A model generated the notes under the pieces. It worked only from the letters and a program-made list of their open reading frames with translations, did no database searches and was not told the origin of the DNA. The position numbers and the translations under genes are program-made. Of a stretch of 64,000 nucleotides of DNA, positions 48,388-61,000 are shown one piece after another (position 1 is the first letter of the stretch; every line of letters starts with the position of its first letter). This stretch comes from Taeniopygia guttata (Eukaryota > Chordata > Aves > Passeriformes > Estrildidae). Location of the stretch: the NCBI RefSeq assembly GCF_048771995.1, contig NC_133024.1, forward strand, positions 43,004,001 to 43,068,000, given 5' to 3'.

Positions 48388-50784
48388 CTGCAATGAAAGA
48401 AATATATTTTATATATATATATAATACATATGTCTTGCAAAAGAGTAAATAGCAATAGCTTTTAACAGCTCCAGTGAACAATTCACTATACATATAGCAT
48501 TATTAATATTCAGGAAAAGGTCACATTTTTTCTGGATCTTTGGGAATATTTTGATTTGAGACAACATTTTATCACAGGGAAATTTGCCATCCCACAGGTA
48601 ATCAGAATTTGGAAACTATTTCACAAGAAATACTGAGAATTATTCTGCATCTTATCTATGTAATACCTGTATTTAAGTATTGCCAAATATTTACAATTCC
48701 TAGAAAGTCATAATCTAAATGATCTTTAAATGCTTGGTGTTTTTAAAGAGTCAAAAGTTAATTTAGTACAAATCGGGTATTTAAAATTCACACCTACATT
48801 TCAGGTTCAGTTACAGGAAGTTTGGGATCACTCTGACTGTTGTTACTTTACAGACACAAATAAATCTTTCAGGGAATAGAGGAAATACCAAGGTCTAAAT
48901 AATATGGAACAGCTGTAGTGTGAAAAGGCATGCTGGAGTTTGTCAGTGAGTGTTAGTCCACATTTAAAGTCCCTTTGTTCCTAATGCAGAAGAAAGCAGA
49001 ATTTATTGGCAGAGAAGCAGCTTCTATCAGTAACATACATTCCTGACATTTTCTAAATAACTCACCTTGCCAAAAAGCCTAAATAAACTTAAGGACATTT
49101 GGCAGAGTGAGTTGAATCTCTTCACTACAGAATTTTGCTTAAGTGCTTATGTCAGAGGTATAATGTCTTCTTGATTCTTCTGGTTTTTATGTTGTAGCAA
49201 ATAAAATCTTACTGTATAATCCAGGCTCAAAACTTCACTGTTTTGAATTATCTAATCTTGGAGATCACTATCAGTGTACAGTAACACAGGATAGCCTGTT
49301 CCTGAAATATCCCTTCAAACTTATTTTACTTATAAAGTTCAGTTCATGCTTTGCCTTCACTACAAAGAACATACCAATGTATTTGTAACAGGCATTTTTT
49401 TTAAAAAGAGTAACAACTTTTACCTGCAGAGAGGTTTTTGTTTGGTTTGGGATAATAATGTTGCTTTTTTTCATGCAATAAATGAAATGAACTGTGCTGA
49501 CAAAACTACCTTGTTCCTGAGATAAAAGCTGATGGTCCTGAGCAAAAAAACCCCTCGTTATTTGGAAGAAAACCAAGTTTTCATTCTAACCGATTTTCAC
49601 TCTGAGAGCAGATTTCCATGTTAAAGTTAATAAGATACTCAAATATCTTTCTGTTGCAACAGAAAAATTGGTGAGAGAAACAAGCAAGATGAAATCAGGT
49701 GCTGGACCTGCAGGATATTTATGTGGTAGTAATAATTTTGGTTTATCGTGGGTATCAGCCATGGGATGTCAGATCTCTGCAGCTGGAGTGGTGAAACAGC
49801 TTGGCCTGGCATTTTGGGAGACAAAGAGTAACTGAAAGTGTGGCTGCTGTTGACCCAAAAATAGGCAAAATCATCTGCTAATGGTAAACGACCTCTTTGA
49901 GTCATGTAAGCTACAGGGGAAGTTAAGTTTGACAAGTACAACTTGAACTGATTGTCTTTCAGACAGGTTCCATACAGGATAAGGTACTTTGTGGGGTTTC
50001 AGTGGGCAGGTTATCATGTTTCACGTCCTATATAGGGTAGGCCCTTCTGGCATTCTGCTGAGCTGTCTTGAGTCTCTCCACACTATATTGCAAACCTGTG
50101 GTACAGATGGATCCTGACTGATTTTTTAGTGTTGGGATCTGAGATGGGAATATGTCATGCTCATTCACCAGCAGCCTACAGAGTATGTTGGCATTTAACC
50201 ATATGTATAATTTACAAATACATTAATGTTCTCATTGGCTGTTTAAAATCAATTCCTTTGATGGTTCATAATTATATTCACAATATTTTACAATTGTCTC
50301 ATACCTGTAAAGTATATATGCAGCTTCTTGAAAGAGCAGGTCTTGCACTTTCAGTCCAGGCCTGCAATGCCAAATCGATGTATGTCACTTCTGTCAAATC
50401 TTCTGTGTACTGCATGACTAGGATATATTGTGATAATGTATATTAATAAGGTAAATTATTATACATATTAATAGTATAAAAGTATAAATAATATCAATAT
50501 ATAACTTTATAGCCTTACAAGCCAACACAAAAGTATGTGCAAAACTTTGTCAGTATTATCAAGGGAGACACGACCACAAATAGTGTCAAAAGTGTCGGCA
50601 CAGAAAGGCTACGTCACCTCTTGGAGACACTCAAGAGCTGGGTTCATCCTGCTGCTATGTGACTAGATAAATGCTTGTTGTGTGACTGAAAAGCAGTTAA
50701 TAGAATAATGAACACCTGGAGGTCACATGGACCAAGCTTCATCTCCTTGGGGATAGCATTTCAGGATTCTTTTTCCCTTTACAT

Positions 50785-51095
50785 AACAGGAACTTCCCGT
50801 GATGCAGCTTGTGTCTATTAAGATTTCTGCTGTGTCCCTCTGAGAAGTCTTCTCTCTCTAAGGCTGATCTAACCCTGCTCACTCAGCTTGTCCTCACACA
50901 CCATGTGCCCCATGGCCTTTATCACCTTGGTGGTCCATGTTGGATGTTAATGTATTTCTGTGCAGAGGAGTCCAAAAGTGGACATGGGACTCCAGCTGCA
51001 GTCTCACAACTCTCAAGCAGGTGGAAGAAACACCTGCTTTGACCTGCTGGCCACACTCCTGCTAGTACACCTCCTGCTTATCACTGCCCACATGA
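50785..51095 (-). mobile_element. Old CR1 LINE fragment
   Basis: Diverged antisense CR1. The order of blocks matches CR1: a 'GTGATGCAGCTTG' block, 'CTCAGCTTGTCCTCACACA', 'CCAAAAGTGGACATGGGACT', then 'CCAGCTGCAGTCTCACAA'. No intact frame. Edges approximate. Confidence 0.65.
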
Positions 51096-53151
51096 TGAGA
51101 CTCAATTAAGCAATGCGCTACAGATGTTTAAAATTACTTCAAACAAACATGCAAATAATCCTTGTTCCCTTATTCTCACACCAAAATCCAGAATTAGTGT
51201 CGTAACTCTCTGCAGTATAGATTTTCCTATTAACAACACATTGTACTCAAAGCTCAAGAGTTAGTACTTATATAGCCTCATTAAAATGCTATACAACTTC
51301 TCACAGACAGAAAGATTCTAGCTGTTAAATCCTGTGAACTTAAGCAATAATATAATAATATAAAATCTTGCACTTCATCACCGCCCTTACAGACAAAATT
51401 TTTGCAAAACTGCAGTGCTAAAGGAGCTGATAATATCATAGGTTTATATAATGCTTATTTTCCTTATTATAGTTTTTTTGCCAGCTTCTCAGACGTGCTC
51501 CAACAGGTGATGTATATTTTCCCTGTCAGCTCTCCTCCCTAACTAAATAATTTACTTTGTAATGTAATAAATGCCGGGCGTATGCTTCCCAGCATGGATG
51601 CTTGAATCTAACATTCCATCAGACAAGCTTTGATTATAGGGTTTTTTAAATTATGAATCTACAAGGCAAGCCTGGCACAATTCTGTCAAGAAACCAGTAT
51701 ACTGATGATCTTGAGGTAAAGGTAAAAAATACAGTCTAAAATACATATGAAACTGTATCTCCTTTATGTTCAACAGATCAGGATTTACTAGTTCTCATTT
51801 CAAGACAAAACTGAGGTTGGGTATTTCCAAATGTGTGTGTCTAAATATATTAGGACGTACATACGACATAAAAGCAGTGTTCACTATATGAAGCTACTAT
51901 TAAGGTTGAAGAAATCTGAAAATAAAGAATCTTAGGTAAAGACTCTGCCTTCCCAACATTTCTGGATGTCAAACCCCTTCTCTGCAGATTCCTGTGTTTG
52001 AAAACACTGGCCCTGGGCTGTAGGACATACTATTTCAAACAAATAAACCTGCCTCTATCATCACTAGTAAATCCCTGACAAAAACAGGACAGGTTTTCTG
52101 TTTAAAAAGTGAAATTACTATAGCAAAATTTAATACTGTGGTATGGTAACAGTTTTCCAAAATTACCACCAAGAAATTTTTACACATTTGAACAGTCACT
52201 GTTCAAGAACTACCACAGAATAATACAAAGTCCAGTCTATGTATGCCACTTAAAAATTCTATTTAATGTATGTATTACACTTCACATGCAAAACCAGGTT
52301 TTACTCAATATTTAGCACTTCCTGTAACACACCAGGCTGATGGGTATCATTTTCTCAGCATGCGGAAACAGATCTGACATCTCTTCTAGCCTGGTGGGGC
52401 AATTGTTATGATTGTTCTTCATTAAAATCTAAATACATGTAGTAGCACCAATGGAAAGAAGAGAGACTTTGCCTTACCTTCTTTTACCTTTGGAAGAGCT
52501 ATAGTTGTAAACTGAACCAGATTCTCTCAAATATGGACTTGGAGTAAAAGTTCCATATTCTCTCTACTATTTTTTAAATTATAGCAAGAAGATGAGTGCA
52601 GTCATATTTTTAAGGATATTTCTTGCATGTGAGCTATAAAAGCATCTGTAAGGCACTTGCTTTGAAGTGATGCCTATTACAAAAGCAAGGACTTTTTTGG
52701 CAGAAAATAATTAAGAATAGTTTCTTTCCCTTTTTATGAGGGAAGAAAGAAGGGATAAAATATTCACATTTATTTATAGTCATAATTTAAATTTTATCTG
52801 ATTCTTCTTCCAGTTTGAAAGACTTCTGTTTCAAGCTAGACAAGTTTTCCTACACAGGTATTTCCAAAGAACTATGAAGTGTCATGAGTCCCCTTGTTCT
52901 CTCCTATTTTAAAAAATACAAATGAATCACTTTTGGACTCTTAATTTGAAATATGTGGAAAACTTTGTTGTTCAACCATCTTTTATGCTTACTTGCCTTT
53001 GTTGAGTACACCACCTCCATAAACACTGGTGAATATAAAAAGCACATGGCATAACGGGTAGTTTTCCAAAATAAGATCATGTAATACAGTAAAAATGACT
53101 GTACACATTGAACAAAAGGGGAGCACATACTCGGTCTTAAGTGTCAACTTC

Positions 53152-53242
53152 AGCAATGGAACCCTGTTCCTGAGCTTTGATGTACAAAATTTTGTACATC
53201 AGCAATGGAACCCTGTTCCTGAGCTTTGATGTACAAAATTTT
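53152..53242. repeat. Tandem duplication with embedded palindrome
   Basis: A 49-bp unit beginning AGCAATGGAACCCTG is repeated at once from 53201; the first 42 bases are identical. The end of copy 1 is a perfect 22-bp palindrome at 53179-53200 (GATGTACAAAA and its complement). Copy 2 keeps only part of the palindrome. Confidence 0.95.
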
Positions 53243-54958
53243 ATGTCAGATGAATGGAACATGTATTTATAGCCTGAAGTTCTAGGACTGGTTTTCATGT
53301 TAAATAAGAATACAACCACTATAAATGAGTGTTAGAACCAGAGCAAAGAGGATTATGAGTAGAGCAACATGATGCAGGTTTTTTTCTTAACCAGCATAAT
53401 GTAACAAATGACTGATGGACAGTTGCATTGTCCTCTTTAGAAAGCCAAAGTTCTTCCAATATATAGCATACTGTCTTTCCTCCTGTTCTAATGCAGAAAT
53501 TTTATGTAATTTGCAGTGTAGAACCAAGAATTAAGCCTGCATGACGTGTAGAGCACTGAATTTTGTGCACCAAATCAGTAAGACAAATCCACTGTCTTGA
53601 CATCTCCATTCTTTTTAGTGTAGGGAGAATTTGGTATCCATGACAGCTTTTATCTGACAGTAGTGAGTCAGGAGCTGCTCAGGAAAGATCCATTAGCCAA
53701 GATGAAAACACAGAAATGGGTGCTTGTGGGCACTGGTCTTGGTATTGGTGTCTCCTTCCAGGACTATTCATGCATTTTGAAGCAGACAACTTGGGCAAAA
53801 ATCAATAGAGGTATTTGGAGTTGCATCCAGGACTAGGATTCTTCTCCTGCCCCATCCAAAGGCAGGCTTTATCACAAAGGTATGACCAGATCCTTCTGCC
53901 CTTGTGAATTTTGCATTGCTAGCTTCATGGCTGCACATGAACTTCAGCAGAAGACCTGAAAACCTCTTGTCCAGTCTGGAGCTAAGACACCCTCTGGAAA
54001 AAATGGTTTTGAATTAAACCAAGGAGGACAACCACCTTCCCAATTGCTTTACATGGACTCTAACCCCTAGACTATTACACAATAATTAAACCTAGGTGGT
54101 CTAAATTTCAGATTTCACATAGTCCAGAAAACTGTGGACAGTATTGTTGAACTAAGACACCAGTGTTTCCCATGGCCTGAAATTCCCAAGACCATTTGTG
54201 GATCTGTGCCTAGATTTACAGACAGTCACTGGCAGGGAACAGGTTTTCAGAGTGGTGATTTGGCACCCAAAGCATTGTGACTGTGATAGCTACAGAGTCT
54301 GTTTTAAAGCAGCATTTAATTCTGGTGATTCACAGCCATGATGATTATAAACTTATTTTTCTAATCTCTCCCCCTGCTCTCCATTTCCCTCTAAAATTGA
54401 CGAGTGTTATATCATGTTGTCTGTCACCTGTCAGAAACCACAAAATAATCTGAAAGCATGACCAGATCTGATATCATTACATCTCAAATATTCATTTTCT
54501 TTGTCTAGTTCGAAAATTATTTTGTGTACAAGAAACAATCTAACACTGAGGTAAACTTTATGAAGAAATAAAAACACTGTTTCAATGTATCACAAATGCT
54601 CCTTTAGAAAACTTGAACTGACTCATGGCAAGATATTTTGTGGTGACTAGTTCTTCACAAAGCTTTGGTTAATAGGTCCCATCTGGAACACGAGCAGCTC
54701 TGTGCTCTGCCTCCTGATGATGCAGTACATCAAACAAATCCCCCAGACACTCCCCACTGCAGGCTCAGTGTCTGTCTGGTGGTGGTCATGGAGCCAAAAC
54801 TGTGAGAACCAACACTGTAAATCAGAATGAGCAGGAAAAGGGTATGAAAATACAAGAAGAATAACTAATAATGCCTGCTACTGCATAAGAGTCTTAGATT
54901 TCACAGCTTAATTCCTATTCTCGCATTTTAAGTGGATAATTTTCTCCATCCAGTACAG

Positions 54959-55084
54959 TTATAGATCTTCCCTTAAAGGCTTTTTCCTGTGGCAACTGCA
55001 CACTGAGTCCCTGTCATCAGGCTGAGGTACAAGTTCCATTCCATCCCGTATTTCAGGTTTGCTGGCTTGGCGTTCGGCATATTT
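54959..55084 (-). CDS. POGLUT3: POGLUT3 exon 8, terminal coding exon with REDL
   Basis: 126 bp including the TAA stop (54961-54959). Encodes [20 protein letters not shown] then a variable linker and [13 protein letters not shown]. The terminal REDL is a KDEL-type ER retrieval signal. Acceptor atttcag. Confidence 0.94.
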   Translation of the reverse strand, partial: KYAERQASKPEIRDGMELVPQPDDRDSVCSCHRKKPLREDL

Positions 55085-58000
55085 CTGAAATATGTAAACA
55101 ACATTTAAGAATGCTATAAGCACCAACATATAATTCATGAAGCAGAATTTTCCTCCTCCCTTCCACTCAGAAGCCTACCTTTATCCAGGCTCCTTATGCC
55201 ATTGTTCACAACCTCTGCACAAGGTGTCTTTGTAACACACCTACTAATGGGCCACGTTGCCTCTGAACACCACCTTTCATGTTTCTGCCTATTATTATGG
55301 TAACTTGAATATTGTCATCATTTGTGCCTAACCATTTTATGCAGATAATGCATAAAAACGTCATTGTTGTACACTGAACAGTTCCAACCTTTGTGTTAAC
55401 CTGTGGCTGGTGAAGCTGTCATCTGCCTGCACAGCAGTACAGGAAAAAGATCTTTTCAGAGAGGAGAAAATGCTTTCACTAGAGATTTGCATTTTCTAAG
55501 GAAGAAATGACTACGGGGCCTGCTTCATTCCCTGCACTCTACTAGTCATACTTCTGGAACTTTTTTTTCATATATTCCTTGTTTTGCAGTAGAGTAGCTC
55601 ACAATGTAAGTGTGAGAAGTATGAAGGGGAAAAGGAAGAAAACTGGATATACAGATTATCTCTTACAGAGATCTACTGGAAACCAAATATCAAGTGACAA
55701 TGAAAATAATAGGGCTGACTGGGGATGGGGGCAGAAAACAAATTCCTGATTCTGTAAAATAACTATGATGTCAGGTAGCTTCTTTAATGAAGAAGCAGGG
55801 TTTTGCAAAGCTCTTCACAATGATCTCCTATGAATAACATGTACCATTGTCTACTACTGATCTAAGGACTGAATATGAAATTTGTAGCATCAGTAGCAGC
55901 TGGGGGGAGAGTAATAAAGTGATCTATTGTAGTCACCTGGAGCACTTTATAATAGTAGCAGTAAAACCGGTGAGGCTGAAGTAATTCTCTTGCCATTAGT
56001 TGTCCTTCTTTAGCAATTTTTCTTGCTTCCTCATCATTTTCCTGGAAAATTCAGATTAAACAAATGAATAACAGAGCAATCAGTGAGTTACTCAAAGCCT
56101 GACTAGCATTAGAAGTTTTATTAAATGGGCTATTCAAATCTGCAAAATTAACTGCAATTACTGGTGATTGCAAAGGCATTATTAAAATTGCAGGTTTGTT
56201 TAAAAATACTGGATTGCTTTTATTGTCACTACTGCTACCTTAGGACTATCAATAACAACTTTCATGACTAACTGTACAATTTTGGAAACTCTGTTGATTA
56301 CTGTTCTACCATTTTGTCCAAGCCACAAGCCTCTTCATAATCAGTTCTATTATCTCCCAGACCTACTTAATTTTACAGAGGACAAAACCACAGCTCTTGT
56401 CCTGTCCAATGCAATGGAATTCAATGTCTTCTTTTTAAAAATAACTGCATGAATTCATGTACTTATTCTCAAGCTTTTTAGGTTTATGTTGCAAAGCTTT
56501 TAGTACTGTCCTCTGATTCCTTAGGTAGAACTACAGTACTCTCAGAAAAGAAACTCTTCCCGTGTTTTTTTTAACCTTAACAGCACCTTGACTTAAAGCA
56601 CAAATGGTGTTTTCAATCACAGAACTGTATCTGTTTGCTTACAGGATCCCAGCCTCTCTCTCTGAGTATGTTACAGAGAGCAGCAATTTTTTGTACACTC
56701 AAACAGAACATGCAGTAACTTCTGCTCTAGTCAGGGGCTAAGAAAGCTATAGCATTAATTAAAGTAGTATCTAGGAATCTGGTTGTTTCTTTCACAATTA
56801 CCTTAGTCAGTATACTAAGGCTCTGACTCATGAACTATTCTGCCCATACGTAAAATGAACACTTAAGTATTGCCCTAAATAGAGATGGTTACTTCAAATA
56901 AGGTCACCCCATTTTATACTAACAACAAAATGTACTTCATTTATTCCAGGATTTCAACAGAGTTCGTGCAAAATATATATGTGTAAATACAAAAGAAGAC
57001 ACTATTCAGATAAATTGTTTACATGTTTGTTCATTACTTTGAACTTGAATCAATAATGGAGCTTACCTTAGCCCATTTTATTTTCTCTAGCAAGTCCTCT
57101 AAGTTTCTCTTAACTGGAACATAATGTTTCCAAGGTTTTAATCCGATATAGAAGTGTTCATAGTACTGGGAATCTTGCTTCAATACAAGGCTGTCACCCA
57201 GCAAGAGGTATGGAAACCTGTAAGCTGCTACAGTGCCATCTATATTCACTTGGTATTTGTACTACAGTGTGAAGAGAGAGGAAAACAAAGGTGAAATGCT
57301 TTGTATCAGAATGGGAACAACGACTGTATAAAATATTATTTTAACAGGCAAGAAATAATCATGTTTATTCATTTTCATCTTCAAACTCGTTTTAGCATTA
57401 AGCACATGTAGTTTCACGGTCTTCTGGATAACATAATGGAAAAAAGATTTGTTTTCAACATGAGGCTGACAGTCAAGAACCTTTGTGTCACATGAACTGC
57501 CTGATGACCGTCCTATTGAAGTGTCCTGGGAGAGAGCAAGGACTACAGCAGGGAAGGAAAGAAAACTAATCTATACTTCAAACAGAGTAAATTTATTCTG
57601 ACTTAACATTATTATATAGAATAACCTGAAAAGTATTATTATATAAAATAAGCTGAAACATTATACTAGAAATAACCATGAATGTACTGCTTTGGCAGAT
57701 ATTCTTGGCTGTTACAGCATTTCTGAAATATTGATCTTCAGAATAGAATTTCAATTGCTATATATTATAATGGCTTTATACAGGACTCTGTCCCCTTTAT
57801 TTTTTATATCTCTCTTGCAGTAGAATTTTTATTTTAAAATACAACAAAAACACTCATCTATTTTTCTGATTTGTTACTACAAAGATTCTTTCTGACACCC
57901 ATAGTGTACTTGAAATGGCTGTAGGTTGTGTCCATTGTTTTCATATTTCCCCAAATCAAAGAAACCCAGATGGTGAGAAATCCAATTTCTCAGTCTATTA

Positions 58001-61000
58001 TAACATAAAAATAAGCCAAGATGTCTCTCTAAATGTCTTTCTTGGCTTTCTCTACAAGTGTGTCACACTAGGACATTGATTACAGGTGGCTTATCTACTC
58101 TGCATGGACTTGTGCACCCCCAGCAGCATAATTGTTTTGTTTACTGAAAAGAATTAACAAAAGTAAGCTTTGTCTTTTCAGTTGGTAGAATTTGACAGCA
58201 AAATTAATCTGAAACCATAATTTGATTGCTACCTTAAAGAAGTCAAAGAAGCCCATCAGCTGAGCCTTCCCCAGCTCTTTTTCTTTTTCTCTGAAGAAGA
58301 AATATCCAGTTATTCCAGCATCTAGTAGTTCTGGATTTTCCTTGGATAACTTGACAAGATGGAGACGTTCTTCTCTGCTGTCTCGACCTCTAAATAAAGC
58401 CCGCTCAGTTTTGTTTTCCCAGAAGGGGCCTATGAGCAGTGAGTGATAAGGCAAAAGCAAACAGCAGTGAAATGTGCAGGATCTGTTCAAGGCAAATAAG
58501 GAACTTGGTCTGACAGTGGCATTACACTTGGAGACATGGTAGGATAGGCAAGGTTTCCCATAACTCCTTATTAATCACAGTGTTAAACTCTCAATTCTGG
58601 TTCGAATTTTGGGATGAAAAACTCATACATGGAAAATCGGAAAATTGCTTTTCCTCTCAACAATTTTGAATTTCAATAACTTCAACTATCTTGAAAGCTA
58701 CCTAAGGGATTATAATAAAATACGTAAGAAAATACTAATAATTAAAGCAATTCTCCATCCATAAAGCCTGCCACAATAACCTAATTTCTTTAGTAAAATC
58801 CACCTCTGTTACCCAGCAATTTAGTTAGGCCCTTGAAGAACCACTTAATGATGCCTTCAAAAAGAAATTAAATGGCTATGTTGTGTCCTCTAAATACTTA
58901 GCAAGAGTCTGAAAGACTTAATCTCTGCTTACTGCATTAACTACGCCCTTCCTCACCTTTCTGCTGAAAATTTCCCTGAAGGACCTCCTAAATGGAGTAA
59001 TCTCTTACTGTCTCTGAATTGGAAAAGCAGTACTAGATCAGTAAACACACAATGCCTCTCACTGACCATTTAATTGAAATATTAATTTAAAAACTAATAA
59101 AGAAAAGAGGAACCGAGAACTAATTAAATAAAAAGAAATTACTTTCCACTCCAGTTTTACTCCTTAGGTATTGCTTATGCCATTTGTATGATCCCTAAGT
59201 ATTCTTTAATTTCCTGACAGGGAGGAAGACACCTGTCAGTAAAGCTGACTCCTCTTTCAAAGCCAGAAAAGCAATTCAAGAGATCTCACGCTGAGGTATT
59301 TTTTTCATATACACAATGTTTTCTCATTTGAAAGAGGCTGAAGCACAGTATCAGCACAGTATCAGCTTACGTCTTTCAGGATTCAAATTAATTTTTTGTA
59401 CACAGAACATTGGACTACAACACAGTCAGAAAAAGGGCGACACTTTGATTAGAATAAATATATTTGAGCCCTTTACTGAGGAGAAAGGCCTTTTAATTAC
59501 ATTTGGTTTTACTTTGCCAGGTCACAGTAGACATCTTCTGGACATCTTTAACATAAAATTCATGTTTATTGCAAACAGCACTTCTTAAATTTTGGTTCTA
59601 AATGATACATCTGCTTAGTGGCAGTGTTGAGAAATGTTTGCAATCTGTAAAGACTAAGCTGCTTGTATTCAGAGATGTCCCAGGGCACTTTTAACTGAAG
59701 ACTTCAACACATTATTTGAATGCAACTTGCTTCTTCAAAATCACAAAATTCTTTTTAAATCCATACTCTCTAATTCACCTGTATTTCCTTGAATGGAAAG
59801 GAGATCATTGGTGACTCCACGCAGGGTTTCCAGAGTTGAGTGGGTTACATCATACGTCGGCAGGACGATATCTCTGGAATCCAGAGAGCCACACCAGGAG
59901 ATGACAGGTAAGGGCCCAGGTGTATCATTAGCTTTCCGATGCTCAACCGGCCAGTCTCCAACATTGAGATAAAACTCCACATCAGGAAGACGAACCTAAA
60001 CGTGTACCCAAGACAGGATAATAACACAGAGAAGCTGTCTGTCACTCTTACATCTATTCCTCAGTTCTCTCATGTCACGCAGACTCAGCGCACCTACTAG
60101 ATAGTTCATAGATTTAGCTCTGCTCAGTGCATGAATTCCAAGCTTCTGCCCGGCAAACAAGATTGGAAGGAACACCCAGAGGCCACAAAACACTCCCAGC
60201 TGGGCCTTAGCCCTTGGAGCTTTCCAAGGATTTTCATTACTGTCAGGACCAGCCCCCACACATTACTCCTAACACCCAGTGTTGTCTTGATGGAATGTCA
60301 AATCTTTCTTCAGGAATCATACATGTGAAGATACAACAGTTGCAGTACTGCCATATTAAATTATGTTTAGCCTGGACAAGAGACAACTGAGAGGGGATCT
60401 TGTCAATGCTCATAAATATCTTAAGGGCAGTTGTCAAGAGCATGGGGCCAGAGTCTTTCCAATGGTGCTCAGCAACAGGACAAGGGGAGACAGGCATATA
60501 CTTAAACACAGGAAGTGTCATCTGAGTATGAGGGAAAACTTCCTTACTGTGAGGATGATGGGGCCATGGAACAGACTGCCCAGACAGGCTGTGGATATTC
60601 AAAACCCACCCCAGAGGTGATCCTGTGCAACCAGTTCTGGGTGAACCTGCTTTGGCAGGGGAGTTGGACAAGATGTTTTCCAGAGCTCCCTTCCCACTCC
60701 AACCACTCTGTGGTTCTATGATAGTCTGCCATGATCCAAACCGATACCTTCCTGGCCAGTGACAGGAGCATTTCATCGGAGAACATTTTGAAGTCTGTGT
60801 ACTTCCCCAAGGAGCGCCGGTAGATGTGATTATCCCGAATGGTGTAATGAACAATAGCACCTCGTGCTTGGCTGAACTTTGCTGGCATTTCCTTAAGCAT
60901 TCGCTGCAGGTCAATGGTGGGAAACGAAATGAAGTCTTCTGTAATCTGAGGCTCTTGGGATGGACAGGACATCATGTCCTGCCAGACCTCAGGGTCTTCT

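Larger units (their letters stand above)
37830..54958. other. Intergenic interval between convergent ATM and POGLUT3
   Basis: About 17 kb containing no confident gene. Part of its right end must be the POGLUT3 3' UTR, whose length I cannot fix because I see no convincing minus-strand AATAAA close to the stop. By mammalian synteny this is where C11orf65 should lie on the minus strand. It holds two CR1 fragments, a palindromic tandem duplication, A/T-runs and two weak exon candidates, listed separately. The rest is featureless AT-rich sequence. Confidence 0.7.
55085..60747 (-). other. POGLUT3: POGLUT3 introns 3-7
   Basis: Stretches 55085-55936, 56042-57066, 57262-58232, 58430-59778 and 59996-60747. 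AT-rich unique sequence apart from the CR1 in intron 3. A near-tandem repeat of about 28 bases lies at 57,605-57,660 in intron 5, and a short direct repeat CACAGTATCAG occurs twice at about 59,344. Confidence 0.65.

Noticed and set aside
50600..50690. Extra CR1 tail (GGAGACACTCAAGAGCTGGG)
   Set aside because: Too short and too diverged to separate from chance; the firmer CR1 fragment starts near 50,785.
53150..53330. Minus-strand frame with SDIKF/YKI as C11orf65 PPDIYYKIF
   Set aside because: The resemblance falls inside the tandem duplication and needs a frameshift; judged coincidental.
53775..54005. Minus-strand frame containing SGHTFVIKPAFGWGRRR behind a possible acceptor
   Set aside because: About 75 codons, no recognisable homology, no partner exons. 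Could be a repeat fragment but I cannot support it.
60243..60914. A 223-codon minus-strand open frame, the longest single frame in the window
   Set aside because: It reads through the antisense of a CR1 copy and part of POGLUT3 exon 3 in the wrong frame. No protein family is visible.
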